This document shows, one piece after another, positions 49,970 through 58,205 of a stretch of 64,000 nucleotides of DNA; position 1 is the first letter of the stretch, and the number at the start of each line of letters is the position of its first letter. Below the pieces are notes generated by a model. The model ran no database searches, was not told the DNA's origin, and saw nothing but the letters and a program-made list of their open reading frames with translations. Source of the DNA: an uncultured Coriobacteriaceae bacterium. Lineage in GTDB: Bacteria; Actinomycetota; Coriobacteriia; Coriobacteriales; Coriobacteriaceae. A program made the translations under genes and the position numbers. Location of the stretch: assembly GCA_944321435.1 (NCBI GenBank), contig CALULH010000003.1:62001-126000 (forward strand), given 5' to 3'.

Positions 49970-50184
49970 ATGGGGCAGCTGTATCTGATGCGGCACGGCG
50001 AGACGCTTTTCAACGTGGAGAAGCGCATCCAGGGATGGTGCGACTCCCCGTTGACGGAGCGCGGGCGCTGCAGGATCCCACCGAGGAGCTCAACCGCGGC
50101 TGGGGCAACTGCACCACTTGCGTCTACCGGTTTATGGACGGACGCTTTGCGCTCGAGGAGGTCATCCGCAATCCGGGCATGTAG
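49970..50184 (+). pseudogene. Histidine phosphatase (phosphoglycerate mutase-like) with a large internal deletion
   Basis: ATG 49970 with AGGAAAGGA upstream encodes a normal start, MGQLYLMRHGETLFNVEKRI then QGWCDSPLTERG, with the catalytic RHG. At about 50068 this is joined, out of frame by one base, to the normal C-terminus (EELNRGWGNCTTCVYRFMDG, ending IRNPGM at 50184). Some 140 residues, including the second catalytic His, are missing. The gene is inactive. Confidence 0.85.
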
Positions 50185-50249
50185 CCTCCGCGTCCTTGCC
50201 GCGCAAAGGCTCCGCGCTCCGCGCCTTGCGCGCGGTTTGGTCAGGGGCC

Positions 50250-50280
50250 TTGACTTAAAGCCAACTCCAGGTATTAGGGT
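50250..50280 (+). promoter_or_regulatory. MerR-type promoter of the flavodoxin gene
   Basis: TTGACT (50250-50255) is 19 bp from TAGGGT (50275-50280), with TATTAG overlapping. The stretched spacer and the sequence CTTGACTTAAAGCCAACT resemble promoters activated by AdhR/NmlR-like MerR proteins. It differs from the three GGGAGC promoters further right. Confidence 0.6.
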
Positions 50281-50322
50281 GGATCTGCCATTGGCAGGCG
50301 CAAACAAAAGGAGTTGATCTGC

Positions 50323-50808
50323 ATGGCAGCGAAAACAAGGACCTTGGTAGCCTATTTCTCGGCAAGCGGCGTTACCAAGCACGCGGCACGGGAAGTGGCA
50401 AACGCGGCGGGTGGCGACTTGTTTGAGATCGTGCCCGAGCAGCCTTACACGGCGGCCGATCTCAACTGGCGGGACAAGGCCAGCCGCAGTACCGTTGAGA
50501 ACAACGACCGCAGCATCCGTCCGGCCATCGCCTCGACGGCGGGCGACATGGGCGCGTACGACACGGTGTTCGTGGGCTTTCCCATTTGGTGGTACCGTGA
50601 GCCCAACATCATCGACACGTTCCTGGAGGCCTACGACTTTGCCGGCAAGACGGTGGTGCCGTTCTGCACTTCGGGCGGCAGCAACGTCGACAAGATCGAC
50701 CAGTACGTGGCCGAGCTTGTCCCCGGCGCCGTTCTCAAGCCGGCAAAGCTCCTGAACGGCATGGGGCCCGCCCGCATCGAGGCGTGGGTAGACGGCTTGG
50801 CGCGGTAA
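50323..50808 (+). CDS. Flavodoxin (FMN-binding)
   Basis: The 161-residue protein has the flavodoxin fold of the longer 'flavodoxin family' in anaerobes: TLVAYFSASGVTKHAAREVA (FMN phosphate loop), LFEIVPEQPYTAADLNWRDK, DTVFVGFPIWWYREPNIIDT and TVVPFCTSGGSNVDKI. It carries electrons or acts as a small NAD(P)H-linked reductase. ATG 50323 follows AAAGGAG. It is preceded by a MerR-type promoter, so redox or aldehyde stress may induce it. A paralogue with a lipoprotein signal is at 58206. Confidence 0.9.
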   Translation: MAAKTRTLVAYFSASGVTKHAAREVANAAGGDLFEIVPEQPYTAADLNWRDKASRSTVENNDRSIRPAIASTAGDMGAYDTVFVGFPIWWYREPNIIDTFLEAYDFAGKTVVPFCTSGGSNVDKIDQYVAELVPGAVLKPAKLLNGMGPARIEAWVDGLAR

Positions 50809-50875
50809 GGGCGCCGGCGGGACGCGGTGCAGCGGAGGCGCGTCTGGGGCACGGCGGATACGTAAAGGAGCAGCC

Positions 50876-51208
50876 ATGGCGTTTGTGATGAACCTGTACT
50901 ACACCGGCAAGGACGGCGCGGCGCGCAAGTTCGCCGCCGAGATGGAGTCTTCAGGCACGGCGGAGGCTGTTCGTGCGCGCGAGGGCAATCTGGCCTACCG
51001 TTACTTCCAGCCGCTCGACGACCCCGAGACGGTGCTGCTCATTGACGCGTGGGCAGATCAGGAGGCGCTCGACGCGCACCATGCGTCGCCGGTCATGGCA
51101 AAGATAGCCGAGCTGCGCGACAAGTACGACCTGCACATGCGCGCCGAGCGCTACGTCACCGATGACGGCGGCATGCCTGATCGCGACGCCGCTTTCATTC
51201 GCTCGTAG
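50876..51208 (+). CDS. ABM-domain protein (putative quinol/antibiotic biosynthesis monooxygenase)
   Basis: The 110-residue protein fits the dimeric alpha-beta barrel of ABM monooxygenases: MAFVMNLYYTGKDGAARKFA, EGNLAYRYFQPLDDPETVLL, IDAWADQEALDAHHASPVMA and a final DLHMRAERYVTDD. The pattern Glu-x-Trp or Asp-x-Trp followed by a His pair is typical. Members oxidise quinols or simply bind aromatic ligands. It follows the flavodoxin by 67 bp with a TAAAGGAG site, so they form a likely operon. Confidence 0.8.
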   Translation: MAFVMNLYYTGKDGAARKFAAEMESSGTAEAVRAREGNLAYRYFQPLDDPETVLLIDAWADQEALDAHHASPVMAKIAELRDKYDLHMRAERYVTDDGGMPDRDAAFIRS

Positions 51209-51246
51209 CCGCAGAGCGCGCCGCGCTGTGGTCAGCCGGCTCTCGT

Positions 51247-51418
51247 TGCATGCTGTTTCGTATGCTACGGATGCGTTGCATGCGTTCTGATGCGTTGCAT
51301 GCGTTTTCGTTCGCCAGGAGCGCCAAATGAGCCTCTTGGCGAACGATACTGCATGCAACGTATACCGGCGTCCGGAACTGCATGCAATGCGCTGCGTCCG
51401 AACGGTCACTGCATGCCT
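51247..51418. repeat. Inverted GCATGC array, family 2, copy C
   Basis: TTGCATG occurs at 51247, 51277 and 51296; after a core with TTCGTTCGCCAGG and CCTCTTGGCGAACGA the inverse TGCATGC occurs at 51350, 51379 and 51410. Most spacings are near 30 bp. It fills the gap between the ABM gene and the aldo/keto reductase promoter. Confidence 0.8.
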
Positions 51419-51458
51419 AACGGGCATTTCTCGTCTTACCATATAAGTATTTGACATG
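51411..51458 (+). promoter_or_regulatory. Conserved upstream block, copy 2
   Basis: GCATGCC and GGGCAT are followed, at the same 21-bp distance as in copy 1, by ATAAGTATTTGACATG (51443-51458; 15 of 16 match). It lies 60 bp before the aldo/keto reductase and probably holds its operator. Confidence 0.6.
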
Positions 51459-51517
51459 AGTAGCATTTCAGCGCGAAGATCGCATTGACCAAGCAGCCAG
51501 CGGAGAAAGGACGCAGC

Positions 51518-52549
51518 ATGGCGGATATGCACTACACTACGCTCGGCCATTCGGGCATCAAGGTTTCCCGGGTGTGCGTCGGCGGCATGAGCTTTGGCGA
51601 GAAGGTCCCCGGCGGCCACCAGTGGACCTGCAGTCCCGAGGAGACGCAGGCGGTTCTGGCCCGCGCGTTGGACGAGGGCATCAACTTCATCGACACGGCC
51701 AACACTTACGCCGGCGGCACCAGCGAGCGCTACATTGGCCAGGCGCTCAAGAACCTGGGAGTGCGCCGCGAGGACGTGGTGCTGGCCAGCAAGGTTTACT
51801 TCAACGACGGCAAGCTCAGCCGCGAGGCCATCCTGCGCGAGATCGACGGCACGCTGGAGCGCCTGGGCACCGACTACCTGGACCTCTACATCATCCATCG
51901 CTTTGACTACGGCACGCCCATCGAGGAGACCATGGAGGCGCTCGACAGCCTGGTGCGCGCCGGCAAGGTCCGTGCGCTCGGCGCCAGCGAGATGTACGCC
52001 TATCAGCTGCACAACATGCAGGTCGTGGCCGCCCAGAACGGCTGGACGCAGTTCACCAGCATGCAGTGCCATTACAACCTGCTCTATCGCGAGCCGGAGC
52101 GCGAGATGATCCCCGTCTGCCGCCAGTTCAACATGGCGCTCACGCCCTACAGCCCCATGGCGTCCGGCCATCTGTGCCGCCCCACGTGGGAGGCCAGCTC
52201 GGCCCGCGCCACCACCGACGCCGTGATGCGCAACAAGTACGACGCCGCCAAGGCGCAGGACATGCCCATTGTTGAGCGCGTGGCCCAGGTGGCCGAGAAG
52301 CACGGCGTGCCCATGGCGCAGGTTGCGCTGGCATGGCATTGGGCCCGCGGCGTGGAGGCGCCCATTGTGGGCTTCTCCAAGCCCGCGCGCGTGGACGACG
52401 CGGTGAACGCGCTGTCCGTTGAGCTCACGTCGGAGGAGGTCGCCTTCTTGGAGGAGCCCTACACGGCGCACGAGCTGGTGGGGCCGCTTGCCCGCCCGGG
52501 CGAGAAGCCCCTGGCCGGCACCACCGACCTCAACAAGAACAACAAGTAG
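51518..52549 (+). CDS. Aldo/keto reductase
   Basis: A 343-residue AKR: MHYTTLGHSGIKVSRVCVGG, GINFIDTANTYAGGTSERYI with the catalytic Asp and Tyr, EDVVLASKVYF with the catalytic Lys, and LYIIHRFDYGTPIEETMEAL with His. The C-terminal WARGVEAPIVGFSKPARVDD segment binds NADPH. It reduces an aldehyde or ketone; substrate unknown. ATG 51518 follows GGAGAAAGGA and is preferred over 51485. One of three aldo/keto reductases in this 5-kb stretch, and the only one with the conserved upstream block. Confidence 0.92.
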   Translation: MADMHYTTLGHSGIKVSRVCVGGMSFGEKVPGGHQWTCSPEETQAVLARALDEGINFIDTANTYAGGTSERYIGQALKNLGVRREDVVLASKVYFNDGKLSREAILREIDGTLERLGTDYLDLYIIHRFDYGTPIEETMEALDSLVRAGKVRALGASEMYAYQLHNMQVVAAQNGWTQFTSMQCHYNLLYREPEREMIPVCRQFNMALTPYSPMASGHLCRPTWEASSARATTDAVMRNKYDAAKAQDMPIVERVAQVAEKHGVPMAQVALAWHWARGVEAPIVGFSKPARVDDAVNALSVELTSEEVAFLEEPYTAHELVGPLARPGEKPLAGTTDLNKNNK

Positions 52550-52586
52550 GCTGCGGCGCTTATCGCCCGACAACCTTCCGCAACAA

Positions 52587-52616
52587 AGAAGGGCGCCCCC
52601 GCAGGGACGCCCTTCT
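52587..52616 (+). terminator. Hairpin after the first aldo/keto reductase
   Basis: AGAAGGGCG pairs with CGCCCTTCT across 12 nt. It lies 38 bp past the stop. No T-run. The remaining 330 bp to the next gene contain no supported feature. Confidence 0.65.
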
Positions 52617-52946
52617 CGCATGTATGGGGTGGCAGAGCCGGCAGCATGGTCGTTGCGTGGTGCCGGCAGCGGGGAGCGTTGCGCATGCCGCGCCTCCGCG
52701 GTCGGGTATTCACTAAGCGCATAGCGGTATATCAACGCCGGCGCTGTACGGTGCGCGCCGGCCCTCGCACAATGCAGGTGTCAGGAAAAAAGGCGGCAAG
52801 GGCGCTTGCGCGCCCAATGGCGCGGGCGTCGCGCAAGCAGCCCCGGCGGCGCGCCTCTTGCGACGCGTTCGGCAACGCGGAGCGGCGCCGGTCGCTCTTG
52901 TCGCCCCTTGGCCCCGGTGCAATCCGGGCGCGGAAAGCGAGGAATC

Positions 52947-53810
52947 ATGGAGTACAAGACCCTTTCCAACGGCGTCAAGATGCCCATGCTCGGCTACGGC
53001 GTGTTCCAGATCGACGACGCCACCACCGAGCGCTGCGTGGCCGACGCCATTGCCAGCGGCTACCGCATGATCGACACCGCCCAGGCCTACGGCAACGAGC
53101 GCGGTGTGGGCGCCGGCATCAAGGCCAGCGGCGTGGCGCGCGACGACCTCTTCATCGTGAGCAAGGTGTGGGTCTCCAACTACGGCGAGGGCAAGACCTA
53201 CGACTCCATCAAGCGCTCGCTCGAGCTGCTCGGCACCGACCATATCGACCTCATGCTGCTCCACCAGGCGTACAACGACTACCGCGCGGCCTGGCGCGAC
53301 ATGGAGCGCGCGTACCAGGACGGCCTGGTCCGCGCCATCGGCGTCTCCAACTTCGATCCCACGCGCCTGCTCGACATCTGCACGTTTGCCGAGGTAGCGC
53401 CTATGGTCAACCAGGTCGAGACCCACGTGTTCTGGCAGCAGCACTACGCGCACGAGAACATGGAGAACCTGGGCGTGGCCCATATGGCCTGGGGCCCGTT
53501 CGCCGAAGGCGCCAACAACTTCTTCGCCAACCCGCTGCTCGCCGAGATTGGCCAGAAGTACGGCAAGTCCGTGGGCCAGGTTGCGCTGCGCTACCTCCTG
53601 GACCTGGGCGTCATCGTGATCCCCAAGTCCACGCACAAAGAGCGCATGGAGGAGAACTTCGACGTCTTCGACTTCGAGCTCGCCGACGAGGACAAGGCCA
53701 AGATCGCCGAGCTCGACTGCAACCGCTCCCTCTGCTACGACCATGCGGACGTGCAGCTCATTGGCGGGCTGCTGAACCTGGTCAAGGGCCAGATCGCGGC
53801 TCAGGCGTAA
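52947..53810 (+). CDS. Aldo/keto reductase (2,5-diketo-gluconate reductase type)
   Basis: The 287-residue protein starts at ATG 52947 after GCGAGGAA. Motifs: LSNGVKMPMLGYGVFQIDD, SGYRMIDTAQAYGNERGVGA (Asp, Tyr), DDLFIVSKVWVSNYGEGKT (Lys), HIDLMLLHQAYNDY (His), GVSNFDPTRLLDICTFA and IVIPKSTHKERMEENFDVFD for NADP. This is a full AKR5-type enzyme for small aldehydes or keto sugars. It converges with the LysR gene downstream. Confidence 0.92.
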   Translation: MEYKTLSNGVKMPMLGYGVFQIDDATTERCVADAIASGYRMIDTAQAYGNERGVGAGIKASGVARDDLFIVSKVWVSNYGEGKTYDSIKRSLELLGTDHIDLMLLHQAYNDYRAAWRDMERAYQDGLVRAIGVSNFDPTRLLDICTFAEVAPMVNQVETHVFWQQHYAHENMENLGVAHMAWGPFAEGANNFFANPLLAEIGQKYGKSVGQVALRYLLDLGVIVIPKSTHKERMEENFDVFDFELADEDKAKIAELDCNRSLCYDHADVQLIGGLLNLVKGQIAAQA

Positions 53811-53842
53811 GGCTACGCGGAAGGTGTGAGCGCTGGGGAGCG

Positions 53843-54685
53843 TTACCGCTTCACGGCGTCAACGATGTCGCGCACGGGCTGCGGGGCGTCCACCATGGCC
53901 ACCACGTAGAAGGTGGCGTGCGCATCGGCGTCTTGGATGGGGACGGCAACACGGCCGTCGTTGACATGGCTGAACTCCGACACGTCCGTGACGAAGCCCA
54001 GGACGTCGGTGGTGCGGATGAGCTGCGCCAGCACGTTGCCGTCGCGTTGCACGATAATGCGCGAGTTGGGAAGGGCGGCGCGGACCAGGTCGCCCCAGAA
54101 GCCCACGGCGGCGTTCATGAGGAAGGACCGCCCGTCCAGCTCGGAGAGCCTGACGCTGGTGCGCTGGGCCAGGGGGTCGCCCTGCGGCGCGTAGATGAAG
54201 AGGTTCTCCACCATGAACGGCGCGCAGATCACGTTGGGCAGGCCGACGGGGCGCCGCGTGATGGCCAGGTCGGCGGACCGGTCAAAGAGCCGCCGCTCGA
54301 CTTCCTGCTCGCTGTCTATGGTGTCCGAGGTAAGGATGGTGCCGGGGAACCGCTCGGTCACGCGCGCGGTGAGCTGCCAGACCGGCGCCGGGGCCACCGA
54401 AACCACACTGATCGTGCGGTTGGTGCGCGTGAGCTCGTCAAAGGCATCGCGCATGCGGCGCTCCTCGGCCAGGATGGCGCGGGCGTGCTCGACGGCCAAG
54501 CGGCCGGCGTCGTTCAGCGCCACGTGGTTGCGGGTGCGCTCGAACAGCTCGCATCCCAGCTCGCGCTCGAACGTCCGGATCGAACGGCTGACGCTGGGCT
54601 GCGAGGTGTGCAGCTCCGCGGCGGCGGCCGAAAACGTACCCGTGCGGGCGATGGCGTCCAGTTGGCGTAGTTGCTCAAATTCCAT
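53843..54685 (-). CDS. LysR-family transcriptional regulator
   Basis: The 280-residue protein has the LysR helix-turn-helix MEFEQLRQLDAIARTGTFSA, AAAELHTSQPSVSRSIRTFE, and a substrate-binding domain with RTISVVSVAPAPVWQLTARV and DLAITRRPVGLPNVICAPFM. The closing segment ATFYVVAMVDAPQPVRDIVD is shared by LysR proteins that control oxidoreductase genes in anaerobes. It is divergent from the ferredoxin-linked aldo/keto reductase, the probable target. No clear T-N11-A box could be singled out in the 256-bp interval. Confidence 0.9.
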   Translation of the reverse strand: MEFEQLRQLDAIARTGTFSAAAAELHTSQPSVSRSIRTFERELGCELFERTRNHVALNDAGRLAVEHARAILAEERRMRDAFDELTRTNRTISVVSVAPAPVWQLTARVTERFPGTILTSDTIDSEQEVERRLFDRSADLAITRRPVGLPNVICAPFMVENLFIYAPQGDPLAQRTSVRLSELDGRSFLMNAAVGFWGDLVRAALPNSRIIVQRDGNVLAQLIRTTDVLGFVTDVSEFSHVNDGRVAVPIQDADAHATFYVVAMVDAPQPVRDIVDAVKR

Positions 54686-54941
54686 GGGGCTCCCAGCGCG
54701 CGGGTTTTCCGGGACGGTGCGGGCGGGCGAGAAGAACGGACCGGCCCTGCGGCCGTCTTCGGCATGCTCGTCCCCTTGCGTAACTATGCCCCATGCGGCG
54801 CGCGCTTATGCGCCCGCCGTGCCCGCGGCTATACTAAAACGCAAGGGAAATCCGGCGGCGCTGACGGTACAGGCAAAGACCGGGCGCAGCTGGCGGCAAC
54901 CCGGCGCCTGCGCCGTGCGGGCGTCGGATAGGGGAGGATGC

Positions 54942-56096
54942 ATGCAATACCGCACGTTGGGCAACACCGGGCTGAAGGTTAGCGAGATCGGCTTCGGCGG
55001 GGAATGGATGGACGGCACGTTCGAGCAGGCGCTTGCTGTCGTGAAAGCCTGCGAGGCCGCTGGCATCAACATCCTGGATTGTTGGATGCCCGATCCCACG
55101 CGCCGCTCCAACTTGGGCGACGCCCTGCAGCAGCTGGGCAGCCGCGACCGCTGGATCATCCAGGGGCACCTGGGCTCCACCTGGCAGAACGGCCAGTACG
55201 TTCGCACGCGCGACCTCGACCAGGTTAAGCCCGCTTTCGAGGATCTTCTCGCCCGCTTCCACACCGACTACATGGATCTGGGCATGATCCACTACGTGGA
55301 CAAGCCCGAGGAGTACCGTGCCATCATGGCCGACAGCCCGTTCATCCGCTACATTCGCGAGCTGCGCGCCGCCGGCACCGTCCGCCACGTGGGCCTGTCC
55401 ACGCACAACCCGGAGGTCGCCAAGCTGGCCGCGCTTGAGCCCGAGATCGAGATGATTCTCTTCAGCGTAAACCCCGCGTTTGACATGATGCCGGCCAGCG
55501 ACAACCTGGACGACTACTTTGGCGAGGCGGGCGAGCAGAGCGCCGTGGACGGCATGACGCCGGAGCGCGCCGAGCTCTACGCGCTGTGCGAGCAGACGGG
55601 CACGGGCATCACGGTTATGAAAGGCTATATGGGCGGGCGGCTCTTTGACGCGGCGCAGTCGCCGTTCGGCGCGGCGCTTACGCCGGTGCAGTGCATCCAC
55701 TACGCGCTGACGCGCCCGGCGGTGGCGAGCATCATGGTGGGCTACAGCACGCCCGACCACGTGGCCGGGGCTGTGGCGTACGAGACCGCCTCGGACACGG
55801 AGCGCGACTACACGCGCATGCTGGGCGAGGCCCCGCGCCATGCGTACTTTGGCCAGTGCACCTACTGCGGCCACTGCGCCCCGTGCCCGCAGGGGATCGA
55901 CATCCCCACGGTCAACAAGTTCTACGACCTGGCCAGCTTGCATGAGACGGTGCCGGACTCCGTGCTTGACCATTATCGCGCGCTGGATGTCACGGCGGGC
56001 GCCTGCATTGCCTGCCATGCGTGCGAGAGCCGCTGCCCCTTCGGCGTGAAGGTTGCCGACAAGATGGCCCGGGCGGCGGAGCTCTTCGGCTGCTAG
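54942..56096 (+). CDS. Aldo/keto reductase with C-terminal 4Fe-4S domain
   Basis: A 384-residue protein. The N-terminal barrel begins MQYRTLGNTGLKVSEIGFGG and keeps VRHVGLSTHNPEVAKLAALE and IEMILFSVNPAFDMM. The usual catalytic Tyr-rich loop is changed (NILDCWMPDPTRRSNLGDAL), as in this ferredoxin-like subgroup. The C-terminus binds one or two clusters: CTYCGHCAPCPQGIDIPTVN and GACIACHACESRCPFGVKVA. It may pass electrons from ferredoxin rather than NADPH. GGGGAGG sets ATG 54942. It faces the LysR gene, with TATACT near 54830 as a possible -10. Confidence 0.9.
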   Translation: MQYRTLGNTGLKVSEIGFGGEWMDGTFEQALAVVKACEAAGINILDCWMPDPTRRSNLGDALQQLGSRDRWIIQGHLGSTWQNGQYVRTRDLDQVKPAFEDLLARFHTDYMDLGMIHYVDKPEEYRAIMADSPFIRYIRELRAAGTVRHVGLSTHNPEVAKLAALEPEIEMILFSVNPAFDMMPASDNLDDYFGEAGEQSAVDGMTPERAELYALCEQTGTGITVMKGYMGGRLFDAAQSPFGAALTPVQCIHYALTRPAVASIMVGYSTPDHVAGAVAYETASDTERDYTRMLGEAPRHAYFGQCTYCGHCAPCPQGIDIPTVNKFYDLASLHETVPDSVLDHYRALDVTAGACIACHACESRCPFGVKVADKMARAAELFGC

Positions 56097-56170
56097 GGCG
56101 GGTGCCGGCGTGGCGGCAGCAGGTAGTTGCCGCAGGGCGGCCCCGATCGGCCTTCTTGATACGCGTTGAC

Positions 56171-56208
56171 GGGCCCGCGCCCGCGGTTTTGGCCCCGGGC
56201 GCGGCCCT
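56171..56208 (+). terminator. GC-rich hairpin after the 4Fe-4S aldo/keto reductase
   Basis: GGGCCCGCGCCCG is nearly inverted at 56194-56207 (CCCGGGCGCGGCCC). It ends three bases before the 182-bp element. No T-run. Confidence 0.6.
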
Positions 56209-56210
56209 GT

Positions 56211-56392
56211 TGTGCAAATAATTGAGCCATGGACGATTCGGCGTTCTGCCTTGGCGGGGCGCCTTTTTGAAATGCATAAGTGTCGGTCATACAAGCAGGT
56301 AGTGCTTGGCCAGATTGCATAAAAAGGCATCTTTGAAGAGAGGGGGTCTGGGCGGGCTGCCGGGAATCGTCCATAGCTCAAATATTTGCACA
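56211..56392. repeat. 182-bp element with 28-bp inverted ends, copy B
   Basis: Ends 56211-56238 and 56365-56392 match inversely at 26 of 28 positions and correspond to those of copy A at 2103-2284. The total length is identical. Inner motif TTGCATAAAA (56315) aligns with the reversed copy A at the same offset, so this copy is inverted relative to A. Confidence 0.8.
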
Positions 56393-56458
56393 GCAAGAGT
56401 TGCGACTTCCTTCTCATGCGTTGCCCGCATGCTGGGATGCGGGGCTGTGAGAGGCAAT

Positions 56459-56628
56459 TTATGCCCAGCGGCCCCGGCTTAGGTGGCGCGCGGAGGAGGC
56501 AGCCATCCAGAGGCCGACGACTACGGCAAAGGCGCATACGGCCGCGTCCGTGGCGGCGATCATGGTTGAGTGGAACCACTCGCCGCCCTGGCTGCCGATC
56601 GCGTCAGAGCAACCGTCCAAGCCAAGAA
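56459..56628 (-). pseudogene. Possible remnant of a membrane protein C-terminus
   Basis: On the minus strand a 55-codon frame reads AIGSQGGEWFHSTMIAATDA then AVCAFAVVVGLWMAASSARH and LSRGRWA before TAA. It has one convincing membrane helix with a basic cytoplasmic end and genome-like codon use. No start with a ribosome site was found and no family recognised. It may be a leftover of a deleted gene. Confidence 0.3.
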
Positions 56629-56730
56629 GTTATGCGGCCATCGGCACGAGAGAACAGAGCCAGGACCCCGGGTGGTCAATGCGTTCCCTGTGGATGCCGT
56701 GTGCCGTTTGCGCTTCTCGCCCGCCAAGGC

Positions 56731-56761
56731 TTGACCGGGAGCGACTCCCGGGTCATATGCT
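56731..56761 (+). promoter_or_regulatory. MerR-type promoter 1 (EFR1 ferredoxin)
   Basis: TTGACC (56731-56736) and TATGCT (56756-56761) are 19 bp apart, with the dyad CCGGGAGCGACTCCCGG between them. The same arrangement occurs at 58131 and 59715. Confidence 0.8.
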
Positions 56762-56799
56762 GAAGGGGCATCGTTTGTGAGGACTACGAGGGGAAAGCT

Positions 56800-57603
56800 A
56801 TGGTTTTCTACTTCACCGCGACGGGCAACTGCCTGTATGCGGCGCGCGAGCTTGCCGCCACCGAGGGCGCCGACGCCGAACCCGTCAGCATCCCGCAGGA
56901 GATGGCGCGCGAGGGCAACCTGTCCTACGCCGCCGACTCCATCGGCATCGTCTATCCTATCTGCGGCCACATGATGCCCACCATGGTGCGCCAGTTCATT
57001 GAGCGCGCCACCTTCGACACGCCGTACCTGTACTTTGTGTGCACCTACGGCAACCGCCACGCCAACGCCGCCGAGCTCTGCGTGGAGTCTGCGCAGGCCG
57101 CGGGGCTGGAGCCGGCGTACGTGTCGACCCTGCTCATGGTGGACAACTGGTTGCCCAACTTCGATATGGACGAGCAGCGCGCCCGCATTTCGGAGAAGCG
57201 GATCGACGAGAACCTGGCCCGCATCAAGGCCGACGTGGCCGCGCGCAAGCGTTGGATCGAGCTGGTGACGGACGAGGACCGCGCCGCCCACCAGCAGTTC
57301 TTGACCTTTGGGCTCAAGTTTGACGCGGAGAACCTGGACAACTTCCTGACCATCGACGCCGAGAAGTGCGTGGGCTGCGGCGTGTGCGCCAAGGTGTGCC
57401 CGGCCGGCTGCATTGCGCTCGAGGACGGCAAGGCGCAGCGCAACGCCCAGTCCGGCCAAGGCTGCAACGCCTGCCTGGCCTGCATGCACGCGTGCCCGGC
57501 CCATGCGTTCAGCTGTCTGGCGGGCGACAAGAACCCCGACGCCCGCTTCCGCAACGAGCACGTGACCCTGCAGGACATCCAAGCAGCCAACAACACGCGC
57601 TAA
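56800..57603 (+). CDS. EFR1-family ferredoxin (flavodoxin-like N-terminus plus 2[4Fe-4S])
   Basis: The 267-residue protein begins MVFYFTATGNCLYAARELAA, the flavodoxin-like FMN loop of EFR1 proteins, with IGIVYPICGHMMPTMVRQFI next. The C-terminal part holds two cluster motifs: CVGCGVCAKVCPAGCI and CNACLACMHACPAHAF. It probably moves electrons between ferredoxin and a partner oxidoreductase. ATG 56800 follows GAGGGGAAA. Its promoter has the 19-bp-spaced MerR operator shared with two other redox genes. Confidence 0.9.
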   Translation: MVFYFTATGNCLYAARELAATEGADAEPVSIPQEMAREGNLSYAADSIGIVYPICGHMMPTMVRQFIERATFDTPYLYFVCTYGNRHANAAELCVESAQAAGLEPAYVSTLLMVDNWLPNFDMDEQRARISEKRIDENLARIKADVAARKRWIELVTDEDRAAHQQFLTFGLKFDAENLDNFLTIDAEKCVGCGVCAKVCPAGCIALEDGKAQRNAQSGQGCNACLACMHACPAHAFSCLAGDKNPDARFRNEHVTLQDIQAANNTR

Positions 57604-57773
57604 GGCTGCGGCAAAGAACTTTAGGCGCGTCCGTTTGCCCTTCTCGCAACAGGCGGGCCAGCCCTGCCCTATGAAGCCGATCGCATCAAGGCGGGGTTCC
57701 AAGCTGAGGGGACGCGCGGCTATCGGCGCAATGGGGCAGGGCCGGCCCGCCCACGTTCCCCCCCGGTGCGCTG

Positions 57774-57848
57774 TTATGGCTGGAACCGGTAGCCGGCGCC
57801 CCAGGCCGTCACGATATGCAGCGGGTTGGACGGATCCATTTGGACAGC
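57774..57848 (-). pseudogene. C-terminal tail of an OmpR-family response regulator
   Basis: The minus strand reads AVQMDPSNPLHIVTAWGAGY then RFQP and stop. The pattern Asp-Pro-Ser-Asn-Pro, a beta strand, and Gly-x-Gly-Tyr-Arg-Phe is the very end of the OmpR/PhoB winged-helix domain. Nothing upstream continues the domain: at about 57850 the sequence changes to an inverted-repeat region. Only some 25 codons remain. Confidence 0.75.
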
Positions 57849-57851
57849 TGG

Positions 57852-57927
57852 AGAGTTCCGCATGCACTCCTTATCGTCTACAGTTCAAAATCGGGCTCTA
57901 ACTGATAAAGAAAGCATGCGGAACTTT
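57852..57927. repeat. Inverted repeat with GCATGC arms
   Basis: AGTTCCGCATGC (57854-57865) is exactly inverted at 57914-57925, separated by a 48-bp AT-richer core. It looks like a one-unit relative of the GCATGC arrays. It directly abuts the response-regulator tail. Confidence 0.65.
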
Positions 57928-58130
57928 CCGGCTGATACGAATGGCGCGCGTGATCCCACAGGCGACAACAGTGGCATGCGCTCGCCGCACGCTGGTATGG
58001 CAAGCGCGCGGGCGACGTGCGCGCTCGCACCGGCAACAATAACGGTGCGTCCGCAATCGGCTCCGGCGCTCCCGCAGGCCGTCCGATTGTGGACCTTCCA
58101 TGGCCGTGCGGTTACGGTTCGGCGCGCCAC

Positions 58131-58161
58131 TTGACCGGGAGCGGCTCCCGGCAAGTACCGT
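58131..58161 (+). promoter_or_regulatory. MerR-type promoter 2 (flavodoxin lipoprotein)
   Basis: TTGACC (58131-58136), dyad CCGGGAGCGGCTCCCGG and TACCGT (58156-58161) with a 19-bp spacer, 45 bp before the gene. The 500 bp to its left, apart from the entries given, contain no supported gene. Confidence 0.8.
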
Positions 58162-58205
58162 GCGGAGTATCGACAGCGCATGCCACGTGCGAGAGGAGCC
58201 ACGCA

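Noticed and set aside
57885..58202. Minus-strand frame before the flavodoxin lipoprotein
   Set aside because: Composition is Arg/Ala-rich without motifs and it overlaps the MerR-type promoter; no ribosome site.
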